Source of the DNA: Pseudomonas sp. S31
GTDB lineage: Bacteria > Pseudomonadota > Gammaproteobacteria > Pseudomonadales > Pseudomonadaceae
Assembly: GCF_016648105.1 (NCBI RefSeq)
Contig: NZ_JACVVE010000012.1
Span: 62,001 to 126,000 of the forward strand
DNA length: 64,000 nt
Reading direction: 5' to 3'
A program made the translations under genes and the position numbers. Within the stretch, counting starts at the first letter, position 1. The number at the start of each line of letters is the position of its first letter. This document shows, piece by piece, positions 52,022-60,489 of this stretch. The notes below the pieces were generated by a model that saw only the letters and a list, made by a program, of their open reading frames with translations, did no database searches and was not told the DNA's origin.

Positions 52022-53872
52022 ATGATCGAAATATTACTTTTAATCCAAGATCATGAAGGCATAAAAAGCTATAGCCTCCAAGAAAACTTTACTGAAATTC
52101 CTGCAATCCGGGAGACTGATGCGGTTTCTTTCCGTGCTATCAGCCCCAGTAATTTTGGCGAACCCAAAATTTTCATTCAGGACCATTGCATAGCATTGAA
52201 TCGGCCGACACCCACTGGGGACTTCACTGAGCATACGGTGGAATTTGGCCGATACCTTGCAAACCATTTTGGAGTTACATCTCTTGCTGTTGGTTTCACT
52301 AACAGCGACGAACTCATACGAATAACGCCTGTCGAAGTTTACGCAACAAAGATAAACAAAGAACAAGCTGAAAAGATACTAATCTATCTTTCATCTAAAA
52401 TGAGCGACGTCACACATTTGTGTTTCACGAAAACGCATATGGGCTCAGATCAGAGACCTGGAAACCCAACTGACACACTAACGAAAATCGATTTCTCTAG
52501 AAAAGCGCTCGAGCTGCTCATATCCAACCGCCATCGCTTTGCAACCCAACCATGTAAGCGCTCAGTGGAATTCTTGCATGTTAGCAACTATGAGAACTCA
52601 ACACACATAACCGACAGGGATATTGCCTGGCTATTCCAGCATCTAGATCAAATCTACCCAGCACCATACGATGATGCAAAAGTAACAATAAACAACAGAC
52701 ATTACTCGATCGATCAAATTCAAAGAACCAACTTGAAGAGCGACACAAATCTTTTTGAAAACCAGGTTATCTACAGCTTCTTGATCAACATGAAGATCTT
52801 TCTGACTTCAGTGCCAGACTTTAGAAAAAAGTATAATTTACATACCCCTTACAAGGACTACTACACTTTTGATAGCATTCTACAAAAAGTAGAAGCCCCG
52901 TTAATGGAGCGCCGTTATCGAGAGGCGAGATCACTACTACAGCAATGCAACGAACTAATAGCCTTCTTTGACAAACATATCCCTTGCACTATTCGCAGTA
53001 CGGTTGCGCCTATTCTCACGCCGCAAGCAAAACGTTTCACGCATTACGAGCGCGCCTTTAGAACAATTGACTCTTGGTATAAGCTTGGGCAGCCTACGTG
53101 GAGCGGTAGCAACTATCTATTTGGACTCAAATCCCTTGACAAACTTTACGAATTTTTCTGCCTATACAAAATCGCAGACAAATTAAATGACTTAGGATAC
53201 GAGCTGACATCCAGCAGCTCGCTGGAGCCAGATCGGGCGTTTGGCCTTAAAGGCCGCCCTACAGCTCAACCTCAAGATCGGATCACAAATTACTATAAAT
53301 TTGAATCCGACGAAAAAACCCTTGAGTTGTTTTATGAGCCTACAATTTGGGGGTATAGCGAGGCATCGAAGGCGGGTGAACTGGTGGATGTCCATCATAG
53401 CAAATCAGCCTCAAAACCATATTTCACTCCTGATTTTGTTATCCGTCAGGACTGTGGCGACGATTTTCCTACCTACTACATTTTTGACTCCAAATACTCA
53501 ACCGAAAGTCAAACTAGAGATCGCCATCTACCATCAATAATTGAAAAATATTACTTAAAACTCAAAGCGATAAGCAAAAACCATCAAGTCGACTCAAGGG
53601 CGATCAAAATGGTTTATGCATTAATCCCTAAAACCTATACGCAAGAGCAAGGATATCATGGAGGCCCATTCAACCTTTATGATAAGCTCCCAGCCAGTCC
53701 ATTCTTCGGCTTTTTAAAACTTACTCCCGACGAGGAACGCCCGCTAGACAAACTTCTCACGACCCTCTTCAAGAGAACCTCATCAGATTTAGAAGCTCAG
53801 CACTTCAACCTACGCGCCGCAGCTTTAGGATTGAAGCCTATAGAAACACGCCCCCTCTCCGTTATTGCATAA
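52022..53872 (+). CDS. DUF2357-like protein with PD-(D/E)XK nuclease domain, McrC-like
   Basis: The 616-residue protein follows the ATPase gene after 11 bp with AAGGAG as its site. Residues 1-300 look like the DUF2357 region. The C-terminal part has a PD-(D/E)XK core: PYFTPDFVIRQ (466-476, Asp471) and YYIFDSKYSTE (485-495, Asp489 and Lys491), with a helical segment after it. McrC proteins have the same plan: an N-terminal adaptor that stimulates the McrB motor and a C-terminal nuclease. It is expected to cut DNA when activated by the ATPase. Family assignment is from memory. Confidence 0.75.
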   Translation: MIEILLLIQDHEGIKSYSLQENFTEIPAIRETDAVSFRAISPSNFGEPKIFIQDHCIALNRPTPTGDFTEHTVEFGRYLANHFGVTSLAVGFTNSDELIRITPVEVYATKINKEQAEKILIYLSSKMSDVTHLCFTKTHMGSDQRPGNPTDTLTKIDFSRKALELLISNRHRFATQPCKRSVEFLHVSNYENSTHITDRDIAWLFQHLDQIYPAPYDDAKVTINNRHYSIDQIQRTNLKSDTNLFENQVIYSFLINMKIFLTSVPDFRKKYNLHTPYKDYYTFDSILQKVEAPLMERRYREARSLLQQCNELIAFFDKHIPCTIRSTVAPILTPQAKRFTHYERAFRTIDSWYKLGQPTWSGSNYLFGLKSLDKLYEFFCLYKIADKLNDLGYELTSSSSLEPDRAFGLKGRPTAQPQDRITNYYKFESDEKTLELFYEPTIWGYSEASKAGELVDVHHSKSASKPYFTPDFVIRQDCGDDFPTYYIFDSKYSTESQTRDRHLPSIIEKYYLKLKAISKNHQVDSRAIKMVYALIPKTYTQEQGYHGGPFNLYDKLPASPFFGFLKLTPDEERPLDKLLTTLFKRTSSDLEAQHFNLRAAALGLKPIETRPLSVIA

Positions 53873-53896
53873 GAATATTGAAATCTTGCATCCAAA

Positions 53897-53930
53897 TGCT
53901 GGCCATGAAAGCGAAGCTTTCTGGCCAGCA
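53897..53930. terminator. Long hairpin between the convergent gene pairs
   Basis: TGCTGGCCA (53897-53905) pairs with TGGCCAGCA (53922-53930) and, inside, GAAAGC pairs with GCTTTC around GAA. The stem has 15 pairs with one bulged base. It lies 25 bp after the nuclease stop, so it probably ends that transcript despite lacking a clear T-run. Confidence 0.6.
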
Positions 53931-54083
53931 TGTACTCAAATCAGACACAAAGTTGTTATTGCCCTTTACCGCTTATAGCACACCATCCCAATACTAGATA
54001 GATACACGTCACCTAGATAGGATCATCGATTCAGTTCAAACTATGGGACTCCCCTTATACGAAAACTCTAGAGCCTCACTAAA

Positions 54084-55940
54084 TTAGCGTGATCGATTCT
54101 GTTTCCTGGCTGCTCGGTCTCGCTTCTGTCGCAACTTCTTCTTTTTCTTAACCGCGTTAGACTGGCCTCGAACAGTTCGTTGAAGCCCAAACAGCTTTCG
54201 CTTATCCAGCGGGATTAGGTTGGCAGGCTCAACATTGAGCTCATAAGGCTCAGCGATCTGAATGCATTTATGAATATCATCGAGAATGTCAGATTCAGTG
54301 ATATCCAGCGGAATGAAGTCGGCCTGCGCCTCAATGTACTCATGTAGTCCCGCATGCCGTAGAAACGCCCCGAAATATTCGAGCTCATCGGTACCCATCA
54401 CTTTGCCGTGAAGCAAAGGACGCTGAGCCAAGTAAGTGTTCAGCGTTTCGACGCCTTGGCCAAGGTGGAGCATCGCATCGACCAGATACTCAAGGTCGGT
54501 GATGCACACGACCCAAGGATAGGGGGCATCGGGCTCCTTCTCGAGCATCAGCGCAAGATTCGTGGCAACGGGTCCAAAATCATCCCGAGTAACACAAATG
54601 CAATAGATGTTCTCGATCTGCTCGCGCTGCAGTTCTATCAACAGATTGCCTTTCTTGTCGTACAGCGGGCTCGACGCATTATTTAGAAGACGAGTCCGCA
54701 ATGCGTTGCCTTGATCGTATGCTTTCTGGATACCATTGCGCCCTCGGAAATGGTCGCGGATCCTCAGCGCAGCTTTCGAGGGATCACGTAGTGGTTCCTT
54801 GGGCGGTGACGCTTTTGCTTCAACGATGTAGACATTTGCGCCATGGACAATAACCAGATCATGCTCACCGTGCGAGTCGGGCCGGTCAAACGCGCTGTCA
54901 TAGAACTGCGCTGTGCCTGGAAAGATTTTCTGCAAATGCTTGCGGGCTAGGTGTTCGAGTCGCCGATCGCGTTCTTTGAAATATCGAGCGGCGCAAGGCC
55001 CTTGAGTCAGATGACTTTCCAGTTTTTCGATGATGGCCTGATAGAACGCGTTGTTTACTAGGTAGAAAATACGCTCACCATCGGCAGTCAGCAGCGGGCG
55101 ATCAATGATGGGGTTGCTCTCGGTGATGTATGTGATCGCAGGTGCAGCCCCTCGGACGGTGACAAAGTGCTGCATCAAGCAATTCGTCATCTCCACGCCA
55201 AACTCATCTAGCAACTGCTGACGCTGTACCTCGAACAACATTGTACTTCCACACTCGAACGCTTCTATGTGGCCGCGCAGGTCTGGCTGGTTACGGACGC
55301 GCGCGATAGCCTCCTGAAGGTTCGCGCCCTGGCTTAACTCATGGAGAAATTGCTGACGCATCGCCTCGATGGCCTGCACAGCATCAACCACCGGGCTTGC
55401 ATTCGCCTCAATCACCGTCTCAATGAAGCTGGCCATCCGCAGCAGCTCAACGTGAGACAGGCCAAAGGCTTCGACGGTGTCCTTCTCAAATCCAGCAAAG
55501 CATGTATTGATCCACTCCTTGATCTGCTCGCTCGATGCTTTGAATCCAGCCATGAAATAGTGCATGAAGGCAGGCATGGCGATTTCGCGTTGGCGGCGCC
55601 ACTCGAAGCTAAGCCCGATTGCATACTCCTGCTCCGTAGGGAAATACGCCAAGCCATAATTTTGGAAGATCGACTCCAGACGGCGAACCAACTGTACATG
55701 GCGCCCCTCATCTAGCGGCTTAGGCTCAATCGGCTCAGGCTGACTACTGGCCAAGGCGAGCAGGTACATGCCCTGCTTGAGCGGTGAACCGAGGTTCTGC
55801 TCCCTGCGCCCATGGTTGAAGTTGCTCTGCTGGGTGGAAACGAAGCTAGTGAGATCTTGCAGGCTTAGTTCAGCTGTGAGCTTTTTGAGCTTGTCGACTT
55901 CGGATAACAAGCGCTTGTGCAGGTTCAAGTTCATGGTCAT
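54084..55940 (-). CDS. PD-(D/E)XK nuclease-like protein partnered with a helicase
   Basis: The start at 55940 has AGGAG 8 bp upstream. The 618-residue protein is helical for its first 330 residues. A nuclease core follows: GEHDLVIVHGANVYIVEAKAS (Asp near 361, Glu and Lys near 374-376), then a helix with KAYDQGNALR, which fits the PD-(D/E)XK fold. The C-terminus is strongly basic (KKKKKLRQKRDRAARKQNRSR), suited to nucleic acid binding. It lies 63 bp downstream of the SF2 helicase gene on the same strand, so the two should work together. I do not recognise a named system. Confidence 0.7.
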   Translation of the reverse strand: MTMNLNLHKRLLSEVDKLKKLTAELSLQDLTSFVSTQQSNFNHGRREQNLGSPLKQGMYLLALASSQPEPIEPKPLDEGRHVQLVRRLESIFQNYGLAYFPTEQEYAIGLSFEWRRQREIAMPAFMHYFMAGFKASSEQIKEWINTCFAGFEKDTVEAFGLSHVELLRMASFIETVIEANASPVVDAVQAIEAMRQQFLHELSQGANLQEAIARVRNQPDLRGHIEAFECGSTMLFEVQRQQLLDEFGVEMTNCLMQHFVTVRGAAPAITYITESNPIIDRPLLTADGERIFYLVNNAFYQAIIEKLESHLTQGPCAARYFKERDRRLEHLARKHLQKIFPGTAQFYDSAFDRPDSHGEHDLVIVHGANVYIVEAKASPPKEPLRDPSKAALRIRDHFRGRNGIQKAYDQGNALRTRLLNNASSPLYDKKGNLLIELQREQIENIYCICVTRDDFGPVATNLALMLEKEPDAPYPWVVCITDLEYLVDAMLHLGQGVETLNTYLAQRPLLHGKVMGTDELEYFGAFLRHAGLHEYIEAQADFIPLDITESDILDDIHKCIQIAEPYELNVEPANLIPLDKRKLFGLQRTVRGQSNAVKKKKKLRQKRDRAARKQNRSR

Positions 55941-56003
55941 CCCTGACTCCTCATATGGCAACTGGGCTGAAATTTTCCGCGACCAGGCGGCAGCGATCCT
56001 AAA

Positions 56004-58943
56004 TTAAACGCTAGTAATGACTCTAACGTCAGAGCCCGACACATTCTTTATGTACGAATAACTGGTGCCGAGCACAGCCAACTGATCGGCAGAAACTTTG
56101 GCGGCCGAAATACCAGGTTGGACGATCACAAAGCGGAATACCATCTCGTGGTCGTGGCACTTATTGCGCAGCAGCTCCAAATCCATGGGCTCACCCTTTA
56201 GAATCCTGTCAAAGCCTTTGGGCAACGATTGCTGGTAGCGCTGCAACAACCGATTAAAAAACTTTTCTTCCGTGTGCAACCACTTCACCGAGCGTGATGC
56301 CTGGCCGCAGACCTCGTAGACGTCGGAAACGCGGGCACCCGGCCGCGCCTCGCCATCTTGCTGAGGGCAATACTTGCAGTGGTATAGGTCAACAAAGATA
56401 GCGTCCTTGCTTTCCTTGATCGCCACCAGGTCGGCGATCTCACCGGCGCCATCATCGTTGAAAATGAACGTGTAATCGTCCTCGATTCGGCTGTAGGTGA
56501 ACCCTTGAACGGTGTCCGGGTTTCGGTCCGCCCGCATCGACTCGCTGTGGATCTGAGTCGTGCCCCAATCCCAGACTTCGATCAGGGCGACCGGCAGCTT
56601 CAGGTCCAAACTGTTGGGGGAAAAGTAGCGGTAATTGCCTTCGACCATCGAACCGTCAACGGCCAGCAGCACCAATGGGTTGCTATCCAAGTACTGCTCG
56701 AAAGAGCACTCTTCAGCAAAGACGATCTTGACCCCCGGGCAGGAAAATTTGAAGCCGTCATCCTGCAGCCGTATAGCGATGTCAGGCAGTTGGCGCTCCG
56801 TGCCATCAACTGCCGTTGCGCTGATAGGCACTCCCAGCGTGAGCGCATCGATTCGCCGAGGCTTGCCCAGCTCGACATCCAGCAGGTTGAAGACCTCAGC
56901 CAGGTACGCCAGCGAGATCTTCTGCTCATTTTCGATCAGGATTGACGCCGGCCAATCAGCGTAGAACATGCCCTCGGGCCATGCCCCCTCGATCTTTTCC
57001 GAGCGAATCACATCTTTGAGCACATCAGAGGGGTTGATCGTCGCGTCGTTGAGCTTCTGCGAGGCGCGCTTGCACCACTCGATCCAGTCGTTGATGCTCG
57101 AAGCGTTCATCTCCCAAATCTTGCCCTTGTGCGAGCAGCCAACGGTGGTGCGCTGGCCATCCTCGTAGCCGGTTGCGAAGATGTTGGACTTTCTCGCCGT
57201 ACCGTTCTCGATTTCACTGATGACGGTATTTATGTCGCGCCCAACATGCATGGTGAAGCGCAGATCCTTACGCATGCGCGACAAGCCCACGTTCTGCAGC
57301 TTCATGAGTTTGATGCCATGCAGGGTGCGGAAGGTCGGCTCGCCGCTGATGCGCCGGGCATCCTTGGCGATCAGGCTCAGGAATCGATTGGTTTGCGATT
57401 CGTCCCCGGAAGAATTAACGAACAGCGTCTTGTCGGGCGCATGGTAGTACGCCAGATAGAGGATCCAGTTGGTGTCCACGATCGTCGACGTCTGCGCCCA
57501 GCCGACGGGCGTTTCGCGCCGCGTTACCATGATGATGGTGTCGGCTTCGTCGTTGATGGACAGTAGCTGCAGCGGCTCTTTCTTCTGCGAGAAGTGCTTG
57601 GCCTTCTCGGGCCTCCAATCGGTGCGTTCCACGTGATAGGCGATCGCACTGATCTTGGGGTTGGGGTTCAAGCCGAAAATGTCCTCGGCATCGGCATCCT
57701 CGGGAAACTGTTCGGTGAACGTTTCCTTCTCGATCTCGCGGGCGATCTTGTTCTGACTGACATCGCGGATCACCGCACTCCAGTCGGCACTTTCCTTGTA
57801 CAGCACCGCCATCTGGTAATCGACTTTCTGGTTGGCGATGTTCGAGACGAACTTGGCGTCACCGAGCGTATCATCGACTCGCGTCAGGCGACCGATAAAC
57901 TGCAGGGTGACGGCGGGACTACGGTGCTGGTCATGGATAGCCGCAATCTTCAGCTCCGGCAAATCGAACCCTTCGCCCAGCATGTCCACACAGACGATAA
58001 TCTTGTATTTCTTCTCGACAATTTCACCCAGCAGCTTGGCCCGGTTTGGCACCTTGCTATGGATGAGGATGGGCGAAAGATCGTCATGCTGTTTGTACAA
58101 TTCAAACAGTGCGGCGGCACGCTTCTGTGACCTTGCACGCACCATCAGCAGGTGATTGAGCCCTTGCGCACGATCGTTTCGTAACAGTTCGACTGCCTTG
58201 TCAGCCACCACCTGGTCAGCCAGTTCCAAGTTGTACTCGCGCACCGGATGGAACTCGATCGCCTTGAAGTAGCCATCGATCTGGGCATCCTTCAGCGGGT
58301 AGTTATAGATGATCTTGCCGTCCAGCGGCTGGTTATCCTCCCGGAACGGAGTGGCGGTGAATTGCAGGCAAGGCTTGTCCTTGAACGCGGTTTTGACCCT
58401 GTCCCAGGTCATGGCGGCCACATGATGCGCTTCATCGATGATCAGGTGACTGCACAACGCCGCCAAGGCCTCCAAGGCCGGTTGGTCGAAACGCTGTAGC
58501 GCTTGCGGCGTGGCGACAATGACGTTGGCCTCGGCTAGCTGTTGGACCTCGTCAGCTGAAAGGCCTGAACCGATCGCCTTTACCATTGGGTTCAGTGCGG
58601 TGACCGAAACGGCACCAATCTCCCGTAGCTTTTTCAGTTCAAGGCATTTCTCGACCAGCTGCGAACGCAACGGGTCGGAAGGTACTAGCACCAGTGCCCT
58701 AGGCAACCTTCCGGCGACCAGCAGCCCGAGCATGGTATCGGTTTTCCCGGTACCGGTCGGCATCACGATCGTGGCGGTCGTGGCGGGTGCCATCACCAGG
58801 TGCCCCAAGGCGGAGTACAGCGCTGCCAGTTGCGGCTTGCGCAAACCAGGCGTCTGAGTTTCCCGGACGGCCAGATTGAAATTAAACAGATGCTGCTGCC
58901 AGCTGCGATAGACGTCTGCGTACTTCCCTGCTTCAACGGCCAT
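56004..58943 (-). CDS. SF2 DEAH-box helicase of a putative defence pair
   Basis: The start is put at the ATG at 58943 (MAVEAGKYADVYRSWQQHLF); an upstream ATG would add 17 hydrophobic residues. The 979-residue product has SF2 motifs: MPTGTGKT (61-68), LIIDEAHH (169-175), QFTATPF (194-200), and VTLQFIGRLTR (about 348-358). The helicase core resembles type III restriction-enzyme and DEAD/DEAH defence helicases. A long C-terminal part (about 600 residues) ends in VIVQPGISAAKVSADQLAVLGTSYSYI, a pattern I associate with this helicase class. It is followed by the nuclease gene. Confidence 0.82.
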   Translation of the reverse strand: MAVEAGKYADVYRSWQQHLFNFNLAVRETQTPGLRKPQLAALYSALGHLVMAPATTATIVMPTGTGKTDTMLGLLVAGRLPRALVLVPSDPLRSQLVEKCLELKKLREIGAVSVTALNPMVKAIGSGLSADEVQQLAEANVIVATPQALQRFDQPALEALAALCSHLIIDEAHHVAAMTWDRVKTAFKDKPCLQFTATPFREDNQPLDGKIIYNYPLKDAQIDGYFKAIEFHPVREYNLELADQVVADKAVELLRNDRAQGLNHLLMVRARSQKRAAALFELYKQHDDLSPILIHSKVPNRAKLLGEIVEKKYKIIVCVDMLGEGFDLPELKIAAIHDQHRSPAVTLQFIGRLTRVDDTLGDAKFVSNIANQKVDYQMAVLYKESADWSAVIRDVSQNKIAREIEKETFTEQFPEDADAEDIFGLNPNPKISAIAYHVERTDWRPEKAKHFSQKKEPLQLLSINDEADTIIMVTRRETPVGWAQTSTIVDTNWILYLAYYHAPDKTLFVNSSGDESQTNRFLSLIAKDARRISGEPTFRTLHGIKLMKLQNVGLSRMRKDLRFTMHVGRDINTVISEIENGTARKSNIFATGYEDGQRTTVGCSHKGKIWEMNASSINDWIEWCKRASQKLNDATINPSDVLKDVIRSEKIEGAWPEGMFYADWPASILIENEQKISLAYLAEVFNLLDVELGKPRRIDALTLGVPISATAVDGTERQLPDIAIRLQDDGFKFSCPGVKIVFAEECSFEQYLDSNPLVLLAVDGSMVEGNYRYFSPNSLDLKLPVALIEVWDWGTTQIHSESMRADRNPDTVQGFTYSRIEDDYTFIFNDDGAGEIADLVAIKESKDAIFVDLYHCKYCPQQDGEARPGARVSDVYEVCGQASRSVKWLHTEEKFFNRLLQRYQQSLPKGFDRILKGEPMDLELLRNKCHDHEMVFRFVIVQPGISAAKVSADQLAVLGTSYSYIKNVSGSDVRVITSV

Positions 58944-59359
58944 TACGGGTACCAGGTGGAGGATGAGAATTAGCCTTATCCAGCTAATGGCCACATGCTA
59001 CCAGCGAAGCACTGGCGCAGTGTAGTCCTGCCAGGCGCCTCCCTCGCAAGCTGAGACGAACATATAACGAAAGCCATCAACCACCCCTCCCGGTCCGTTT
59101 CAGGAGAAGCTGGCGCACGAACTTTATCTAGGCGTTCCGCATCTTCACTATCTCATGAACTGCATCGCATCCTTGATCCTCAAGGTATGTACGACTGCCA
59201 CCCGGCGCGATCTATTGAGCCCATCAACAATCGTGTGCAGCTTCTTCAGGTTCTGACGTAAGCGCATTCTCGACAACGGCGACCAACCCCAACCACTCTC
59301 CACACATGCGTCAAGAGTGCATTAAATACCGCAGAGTTCCAGTGGGAGCCAGCGCACAA
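58944..59359. other. Right-end region without an identifiable gene
   Basis: About 400 bp between the helicase start and the attachment-like modules. One minus-strand frame near 59230-59300 reads WLGLVAVVENALTSEPEEAAH before a stop, which looks like a decayed coding fragment. No tyrosine-recombinase motif is visible in any frame. Confidence 0.4.
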
Positions 59360-59381
59360 ATGGGGGACCGGATGGGGGACC
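59360..59381. repeat. Period-12 direct repeat, module 1
   Basis: ATGGGGGACC occurs at 59360-59369 and 59372-59381, 12 bp apart. A repeat with the same period and G-rich core lies at 59568-59590. Such repeats resemble arm-type binding sites of P4-like integrases. Confidence 0.5.
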
Positions 59382-59397
59382 AAAAACGGATAGGCAC

Positions 59398-59420
59398 AAA
59401 AAAACCCCGAAAAATCAGGG
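59398..59420 (-). terminator. Terminator on minus strand, module 1
   Basis: On the minus strand CCCTGA pairs with TCGGGG (one G-U pair) and is followed by seven T (59404-59398). It lies 17 bp downstream of the tRNA 3'-end-like fragment, the usual distance for a tRNA terminator. Confidence 0.5.
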
Positions 59421-59436
59421 CTTTAATGAGAATTGG

Positions 59437-59465
59437 TGGCGGAAGCGTAGGAATTCGAACCTCCC
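59437..59465 (-). pseudogene. tRNA 3'-end-like fragment, not part of a full tRNA
   Basis: Read on the minus strand the 29 bases contain a T-loop-like GGTTCGAATTCC, an acceptor-like ACGCTTCC and GCCA. No 5' half of a tRNA is found upstream. The acceptor sequence is reminiscent of tRNA-Sec, but the T-loop has one base too many, so the source tRNA is uncertain. It probably marks an attachment-site scar. Confidence 0.4.
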
Positions 59466-59567
59466 AACCGCCCCTCCCTCTCGGCCAATCGCCATTGCGC
59501 AAGAGCGGATGCAAATTCCCAAGACTCTGCTGTTTCTGAATTCTTGACCAACGGCAATTGAGATTCG

Positions 59568-59590
59568 GTGGGGCAAAAAGTGGGGCAAAA
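59568..59590. repeat. Period-12 direct repeat, module 2
   Basis: GTGGGGCAAAA occurs at 59568-59578 and 59580-59590. It stands in the same relation to the tRNA-Pro terminator as module 1 stands to the tRNA-like fragment. Confidence 0.5.
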
Positions 59591-59618
59591 TTGCCAACCA
59601 GAGAAAAACGGGCGGGCA

Positions 59619-59653
59619 TAAAAAAATCCAGTCACCGCTAAGTGACTGGATTT
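59619..59653 (-). terminator. Terminator of tRNA-Pro
   Basis: AAATCCAGTCAC (59624-59635) pairs with GTGACTGGATTT (59642-59653); on the minus strand a run of T follows. It lies 12 bp after the tRNA 3' end. Confidence 0.8.
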
Positions 59654-59665
59654 CTTGGAGTTTTT

Positions 59666-59742
59666 TGGTCGGGACGGAGTGATTCGAACACTCGACCCCT
59701 TGCACCCCATGCAAGTGCGCTACCGGGCTGCGCTACGCCCCG
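59666..59742 (-). tRNA. tRNA-Pro (GGG anticodon)
   Basis: The 77-nt sequence folds into a complete cloverleaf on the minus strand: acceptor CGGGGCG with CGTCCCG, anticodon stem CTTGC/GCAAG with loop ATGGGGT (anticodon GGG), T-arm GAGTG-TTCGAAT-CACTC, and an encoded CCA. The 3' end faces the ICE, as expected when an element integrates at the 3' end of a tRNA gene. It follows the merR gene by about 100 bp in the pheS-pheT-ihfA-merR order. Confidence 0.95.
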
Positions 59743-59845
59743 AACTCATTCTCAATACCTCTGAGAACGTTGAAGAATGTACCCTAACCCGCTGATAAGT
59801 GAAAGCTTTTTCTCAAAAAATTTCACCCCACCACCGCACCAGGGC

Positions 59846-60202
59846 CTACTTCTTCAACACCACCAACACATCCTCCAACTCGACAATCATCTGCCGAATC
59901 AGCTGCTTGTACTGGGTAGTGTCATCCTTGGCCTCATCACTGGAGAGCCTTAACCGCGCTCCACCAATGGTGAACCCTTGGTCATACAACAGCGCCCGAA
60001 TCTGCCGGATCATCAGCACGTCCTGCCGCTGATAATACCGCCGATTCCCGCGCCGTTTGACCGGGTTGAGTTGTGGGAACTCTTGTTCCCAATACCGAAG
60101 CACGTGCGGTTTTACCGCACAGAGCTCGCTCACCTCACCGATGGTGAAGTAGCGTTTCCCCGGGATGGGGGGCAGCTCGTCGTTATGGCTTGGTTCCAGC
60201 AT
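59846..60202 (-). CDS. MerR-family transcriptional regulator downstream of ihfA
   Basis: The 118-residue protein has a MerR DNA-binding domain ([64 protein letters not shown]) and a short C-terminal helix ([21 protein letters not shown]). It has no effector domain. The start at 60202 has TGAGG just upstream and overlaps the end of ihfA by 20 bp, so the two genes are co-translated. This small MerR protein follows ihfA in many gammaproteobacteria; its target is unknown. Confidence 0.9.
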
Positions 60203-60485
60203 AGGCCTCAACCCGGGCTTTCAATTTCTGCCCTGGACGAAAGGTGACGACACGGCGAGCGGTGATCGGGATCTCTTCCCCTGTCTTGGGGTTGCGGCCC
60301 GGCCGCTGGCGTTTGTCGCGAAGGTCGAAGTTGCCGAAACCGGACAGCTTGACCTGCTCGTTCTCTTCAAGTGCGTGCCGAATTTCTTCAAAAAACAGCT
60401 CGACCAGCTCCTTGGCCTCACGCTTGTTAAGCCCCAGCTCCTCGTACAGCCTTTCGGCCATCTCAGCTTTCGTCAGAGCACCCAT
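60183..60485 (-). CDS. ihfA: Integration host factor subunit alpha
   Basis: The 100-residue protein is a clear IHF-alpha: [89 protein letters not shown] in short pieces, with the DNA-intercalating Pro in the GRNPKTG arm. It forms a heterodimer with IHF-beta and bends DNA sharply. It lies 4 bp after pheT, as in E. coli. IHF is often needed by phage and ICE integrases, which is relevant to the attachment region nearby. Confidence 0.97.
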
Positions 60486-60489
60486 GCCG

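Larger units (their letters stand above)
5720..59660. mobile_element. Integrative and conjugative element, PFGI-1/ICEclc/SPI-7 type
   Basis: The region holds the conserved gene order of this ICE class: alpA-parA-parB-DUF2857-STY4528-TIGR03761-DUF3158-ssb-topB-DUF3577-radC, then PilL, TIGR03759, TIGR03765, TraD and TIGR03747, then the TIGR03758 to TraG mating-pore operon, and finally the MobH-type TraI relaxase. It abuts the 3' end of tRNA-Pro(GGG), a usual integration target. Cargo includes urea amidolyase genes and two nuclease systems. Boundaries are approximate: the right edge is placed at the tRNA, and the left edge is inferred from the first ICE gene, because no direct repeat was found. 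No integrase is visible in the window. Confidence 0.85.

Noticed and set aside
59000..59350. Tyrosine integrase remnant
   Set aside because: No frame shows the R-H-R-Y pattern or a recognisable recombinase segment; only a short uncertain coding-like piece was seen.
59311..59619. 102-codon minus-strand frame across the tRNA-like fragment
   Set aside because: It translates the tRNA 3' fragment and its terminator, a well-known source of false genes.
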